This document shows, in pieces, positions 6,433-8,932 of a stretch of 8,932 bases of DNA. The DNA lies in NCBI GenBank assembly GCA_020249005.1, contig JADCGN010000069.1, positions 1-8,932 on the forward strand, read 5' to 3'. Positions within the stretch are counted from its first letter, which is position 1. Each line of letters opens with the position of its first letter. The position numbers and the translations under genes were made by a program. The notes beneath the pieces are model-generated. The model was given only the letters and a program-made list of their open reading frames with translations. It had not been told where the DNA came from and made no database searches. This DNA is from Alphaproteobacteria bacterium (GTDB lineage: Bacteria > Pseudomonadota > Alphaproteobacteria > UBA2136 > UBA6156).

Positions 6433-7920
6433 ATGCCGCTTCGCCTGCGCCCCTCCCGCATGCCGCCACCGCTCTGGGCGGTCTTGGCCTGTGCTGCGCT
6501 GGTGGGTTGTACCGGGCCAGGGCAGCGCGGCCCGTTGGCCAGCTTTCCTGCGCCCCAACCGCTGGATGGCGGGGTGGAAATCGCCCGGACCACCATGCTG
6601 CCTGGGGCGACAGCGCAGAACACCCAAATCGGCACAGTGGCTGATTGCTACGGCCCCGGCATGGGGGTGTTGGTGGAAACGGCGCGCGGCAGCGAAAAGT
6701 TGCTGTTCGATGCGCAAGGCGAACCCTGCGGTAACGCCAGCTTGCTGTTCGACGGCAGTAACCCGCTGGGCCAACGCCAGGCCGACCCCGCCGTGACCAT
6801 CCGCGTGCACGATGGCTTCGGTGCGTTGCTGGAAGAACGCCCGAGCGCGGAGCTTCCCTCCCGCACCGCCCGCAGCAGCACGTTGCCGCCGGTGCCGCAA
6901 ATCAGTGTGAATGACACCTTGCTGCCGGTGGTGGCCGAGGGTGAAGACCCGCTGGCCGCCACGCTGAATGCTTGGCAGCAGGGCGATAATTTCCGGGCCA
7001 CGCAAAGCGAACGCGCCACCGCGGCCGGCACGCGGGAGCTGACCCGCCTGGTGGCGCAAGCGGCCGACCAAAGCAGCGGCGCCGCGGCGGCAGCGTTGGC
7101 CGCCCAACTGCGTGAACAAGAGCGGCTGTTGGAAGACGAACGGCGCCGCCATGAAACCACGCTGGCCGATTCCGCGCAAAACCGCGCGATGACGCAAGCC
7201 CAGCGCGATGCCTGGCAGCAAGAGCAAAACCGCCTGCAGAGCGAACTGGCGGCGGCCAAAACCCGCGCTGCCCAGTTTGAACAACTGGCCAGCCGCCTGC
7301 AGCAGGAAAAGGCCCGGCAGAAAGCCACCATGGGTGAACGGATTGCGACGCTTTCGGGCAGCCTGAAGCTGGCCGAACAACAGGCCGAAGCCGGCCGGCG
7401 TGAACTGATTTTGCAAGCCGCCGCCAAGGTGGCGGAAGCCCAAGCCTTGGCCACCGCTGCGCGGATGGAAACGCAGAACGACCAACTGGCCGAAGCCAGC
7501 CGCCTGCATGCCCAAGCCAATCAGTTGATGGACCAAGTGCTCACGGCGCGCGGCGAAGGGGCGATTGAACCTGCCGCTGGCGCAGTACCGGCCTTGCCGT
7601 TGGACCAAGCCCCGGTGGTGCTGCAGGCCAAAGAACGTACTTTGCCGGATATTTTGAACGAAGTGCTGCAGCAGGCTGCGACCCACAGTGGCGCCTGGCG
7701 CGCCGAGTGGCAGTTGGGCGAACAGGGCCAGGCTTTGCTGGCCGAGCGCTGGAGCCTGACGGCTGAGGCCACCGTGGGGCAAATTCTGGCCAACCTGAAC
7801 ACCCAAGTGCAGGCCGAGCATAAATTTAGCCTGGCTTTCACGCCGTTTACCCAAACCAAGGTGTTGGTGATCACCCTCGCTGGTGACACCGCGAAGGAGC
7901 AGCCGCATGCGCGCCCATAG
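6433..7920 (+). CDS. Outer-membrane lipoprotein with coiled coil and TcpQ-like C-terminal domain
   Basis: The product is 495 residues. The signal peptide is basic at the start (MPLRLRPSR) and ends in a lipobox LVGC with Cys26 as the lipidated residue. The next residues are not Asp at +2 (it is Thr), so outer-membrane sorting is expected if the usual rule holds. A globular N-terminal region (about 45-150, two further cysteines) is followed by a Pro/Ser-rich linker. A long coiled coil spans about 217-369 (LREQERLLEDERRRHE, EQNRLQSELAAAKTR and similar), and a TcpQ-like domain spans about 392-487 with TLPDIL, G-AWRAEWQL, RWSLTAEAT and KVLVITL. That domain is paralogous to the end of the preceding gene product. 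A lipoprotein with such a domain in a type IVb cluster suggests a secretin pilotin or a periplasm-spanning brace. A later in-frame ATG at 6460 would remove the basic region. The gene begins one base after the previous stop. Confidence 0.75.
   Translation: MPLRLRPSRMPPPLWAVLACAALVGCTGPGQRGPLASFPAPQPLDGGVEIARTTMLPGATAQNTQIGTVADCYGPGMGVLVETARGSEKLLFDAQGEPCGNASLLFDGSNPLGQRQADPAVTIRVHDGFGALLEERPSAELPSRTARSSTLPPVPQISVNDTLLPVVAEGEDPLAATLNAWQQGDNFRATQSERATAAGTRELTRLVAQAADQSSGAAAAALAAQLREQERLLEDERRRHETTLADSAQNRAMTQAQRDAWQQEQNRLQSELAAAKTRAAQFEQLASRLQQEKARQKATMGERIATLSGSLKLAEQQAEAGRRELILQAAAKVAEAQALATAARMETQNDQLAEASRLHAQANQLMDQVLTARGEGAIEPAAGAVPALPLDQAPVVLQAKERTLPDILNEVLQQAATHSGAWRAEWQLGEQGQALLAERWSLTAEATVGQILANLNTQVQAEHKFSLAFTPFTQTKVLVITLAGDTAKEQPHARP
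7894..7899 (+). promoter_or_regulatory. Ribosome binding site for the tail-fibre-like gene
   Basis: AAGGAG lies seven bases before the ATG at 7907, inside the end of the preceding lipoprotein gene. It supports a real start there and a 14-base overlap, so the gene belongs to the pilus operon. Confidence 0.8.
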
Positions 7921-8932
7921 AGTTCTGCTGACCGCTGCCTTGTTGGCGGGGCTTACTGCCGTTGGCTGGGCGCAAAGTTGGGGCTTCAGCACGGTGGCCA
8001 ATATCTCCGCCACCTTGGGGGTGAACGATGGGCGGGTATGTGTGGGGGAAGGTAGCCGCCAGGATATCGGTTGCCCAACCTATGCACCAAGCGTGAACAA
8101 CGCCGGGTTACTGACCGCCACCAGCCTGGCCACCGGTGGCCTGACGGTCACTGGGGCGACCAGCCTTTCCACGGTTTCCGCCACGATTGGGGCGTTTAAC
8201 AGCCTGACGGTTGGCGGTGTGCCGATTACGGGGAGCGCCAGCGGTGACCGCATCACCAGCGGCACCACCACTCTGGTTGCAGTGTCCAACACGAGCTTTG
8301 TGAGCCTGACCCAGAGTGGTACCAACACGGCGTGGTTTGACCCCATCCGTGGGTTGGTAACCCTGGGTGTAAGCGCCACGGGCGGAATTAGCGGGACGAC
8401 GGGGTACTTTAGCAGCAATGTGGGGATTGGCACGACAGCTCCAGGCTCAGAACTTGAAGTCCGCGATATCGGCGCCAACAATGATGTGCGCATTAATTTG
8501 CGTGCAAATACCTCTCAACTTTTTCAAATTGGGCGCTCATCAACCCAATCATTTCTGGATACAATTAGCTCTACACTCAATTTTTATACCGATGGAACAT
8601 CGACCCCTGGTTTTGTGTTTACCAATACCAATCGATTTGGCCTTGGGACTTTAACTCCTGCCGCCAGCCTTACCGTGGTGGGTGAAGCCCAGGTGGGCAG
8701 TAGCGGCGCTGCTTGCGTGGCGGGTCTGGCCGGCGCTATTCGCTACAACGGAGGTGCGCTGCAGTTTTGTAACGGTACCACTTGGACGACGCTGGGCAGC
8801 GCCGGAGCGGCTGACTGGTACGGCCTGAGCAATATTCCAGCCCAGGTGCAGAACGTGAGTAACGCTACCACGCTGGCGATGAACCTGGTCAGCACCACCA
8901 ACCTGAGCGCCACGCTGATTCAAACGGCCCGC
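7907..8932 (+). CDS. Secreted tail-fibre-like surface protein/adhesin (5' part, open at window end)
   Basis: The frame stays open for 342 codons to the window edge; the stop lies beyond. It starts with a signal peptide (MRAHRVLLTAALLAGLTAVGWA, cleavage near residue 22). The body is rich in Gly, Thr, Ser, Asn and Ala with beta-repeat character: LTVTGATSLSTVSATIGAFNSLTVGGVPITG, then DRITSGTTTLVAV, then VGIGTTAPGSELEV (172-185), a related FGLGTLTPAASLTVVG (244 on), then C270...GAIRYNGGALQFCNGTTW with C288. VGIGT-x-PG and GAIRYN...FCNGTTW elements are familiar from phage tail fibres and related bacterial surface proteins. No pilin leader is present. In type IVb clusters such as that of R64 the adhesin gene sits at the end, so a pilus-linked adhesin or exported cargo is the natural guess. 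The catalytic or receptor-binding end is not visible, so a C-terminal chaperone domain cannot be judged. Confidence 0.8.
   Translation, partial: MRAHRVLLTAALLAGLTAVGWAQSWGFSTVANISATLGVNDGRVCVGEGSRQDIGCPTYAPSVNNAGLLTATSLATGGLTVTGATSLSTVSATIGAFNSLTVGGVPITGSASGDRITSGTTTLVAVSNTSFVSLTQSGTNTAWFDPIRGLVTLGVSATGGISGTTGYFSSNVGIGTTAPGSELEVRDIGANNDVRINLRANTSQLFQIGRSSTQSFLDTISSTLNFYTDGTSTPGFVFTNTNRFGLGTLTPAASLTVVGEAQVGSSGAACVAGLAGAIRYNGGALQFCNGTTWTTLGSAGAADWYGLSNIPAQVQNVSNATTLAMNLVSTTNLSATLIQTAR
8485..8660 (+). other. AT-rich module inside the tail-fibre-like gene
   Basis: Two consecutive 60-base blocks, 8521-8580 and 8581-8640, contain 23 and 24 G+C by hand count (about 39%), against 41 of 60 (68%) at 8701-8760. 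Codons change too: TCA, TCT, ACA, CTT and AAT replace the TTG, CTG, GCC and ACC that prevail elsewhere. The frame is unbroken. The segment lies between the VGIGT element and the GLGT element, so it looks like a domain cassette with a different history. Boundaries are approximate. Confidence 0.6.

Noticed and set aside
6376..8013. 545-codon antisense open frame
   Set aside because: It lies opposite the 6433-7920 lipoprotein gene, which has a lipobox, coiled coil and TcpQ-like domain. The antisense product is a low-complexity Arg/Gln/Gly/His-rich sequence with no recognisable domain. Long antisense frames are expected in GC-rich DNA with strong codon bias.

Overview
The window is one long plus-strand gene cluster for a type IV pilus (type IVb / type II secretion-like) assembly machine. 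It is GC-rich, almost gap-free, and cut at both ends. All ten genes read left to right, most joined by ATGA-type overlaps or gaps of a few bases, as in a single operon. No rRNA, tRNA, CRISPR array, transposase or integrase is visible. The organism looks like a GC-rich Gram-negative: there is a lipoprotein signal, secreted periplasmic proteins and a two-membrane pilus system. The tail-fibre-like motifs of the last gene (ITSGTT, VGIGT-x-PG, GAIRYN...FCNGTTW) remind me of alphaproteobacterial surface proteins, but that is a recollection and not a proof of taxonomy.

Layout. Positions 1-381 hold the C-terminal end of a GspF/PilC-type inner-membrane platform protein. Positions 404-2747 hold three genes matching an inner-membrane alignment complex: a bitopic protein with a large cytoplasmic domain (PilN/GspL/BfpC topology), a small bitopic coiled-coil protein (PilO/GspM topology), and a secreted periplasmic protein in the PilP/GspC position. 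Positions 2796-4837 hold two pilin-like genes that are paralogues of each other. Both carry a GspG-like WG-x-P...SAGPDR...DD signature and a shared FTD-x(17)-IANA block. Only the second has a classical prepilin cleavage site (RQG/FTLAE). Positions 4847-5188 encode only the N-terminal zinc/methylase domain of a prepilin peptidase, without the protease part.

After a 124-base gap come two more paralogues (5313-6431 and 6433-7920). Each has an N-terminal export signal, a coiled coil and a C-terminal domain resembling TcpQ/BfpG/PilL-N of type IVb pili. The first has a cleavable signal peptide and the second a lipobox. The last gene (7907 to the window end, still open) has a strong ribosome binding site, overlaps the preceding gene by 14 bases, and encodes a secreted protein built like a phage tail fibre. 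Its position suggests a pilus-associated adhesin or exported cargo.

How they would work together: the platform and alignment complex drive assembly of a pilus or pseudopilus from pilin subunits. The TcpQ-like proteins would support an outer-membrane secretin encoded outside the window. The tail-fibre-like protein would be exported or displayed by this apparatus. The secretin, the assembly ATPase and the catalytic half of the prepilin peptidase are not in this window. The most noteworthy points are the tail-fibre-like protein translationally coupled to a pilus operon, the AT-rich module inside it, the two paralogous pairs with divergent export signals, and the orphan peptidase N-domain.
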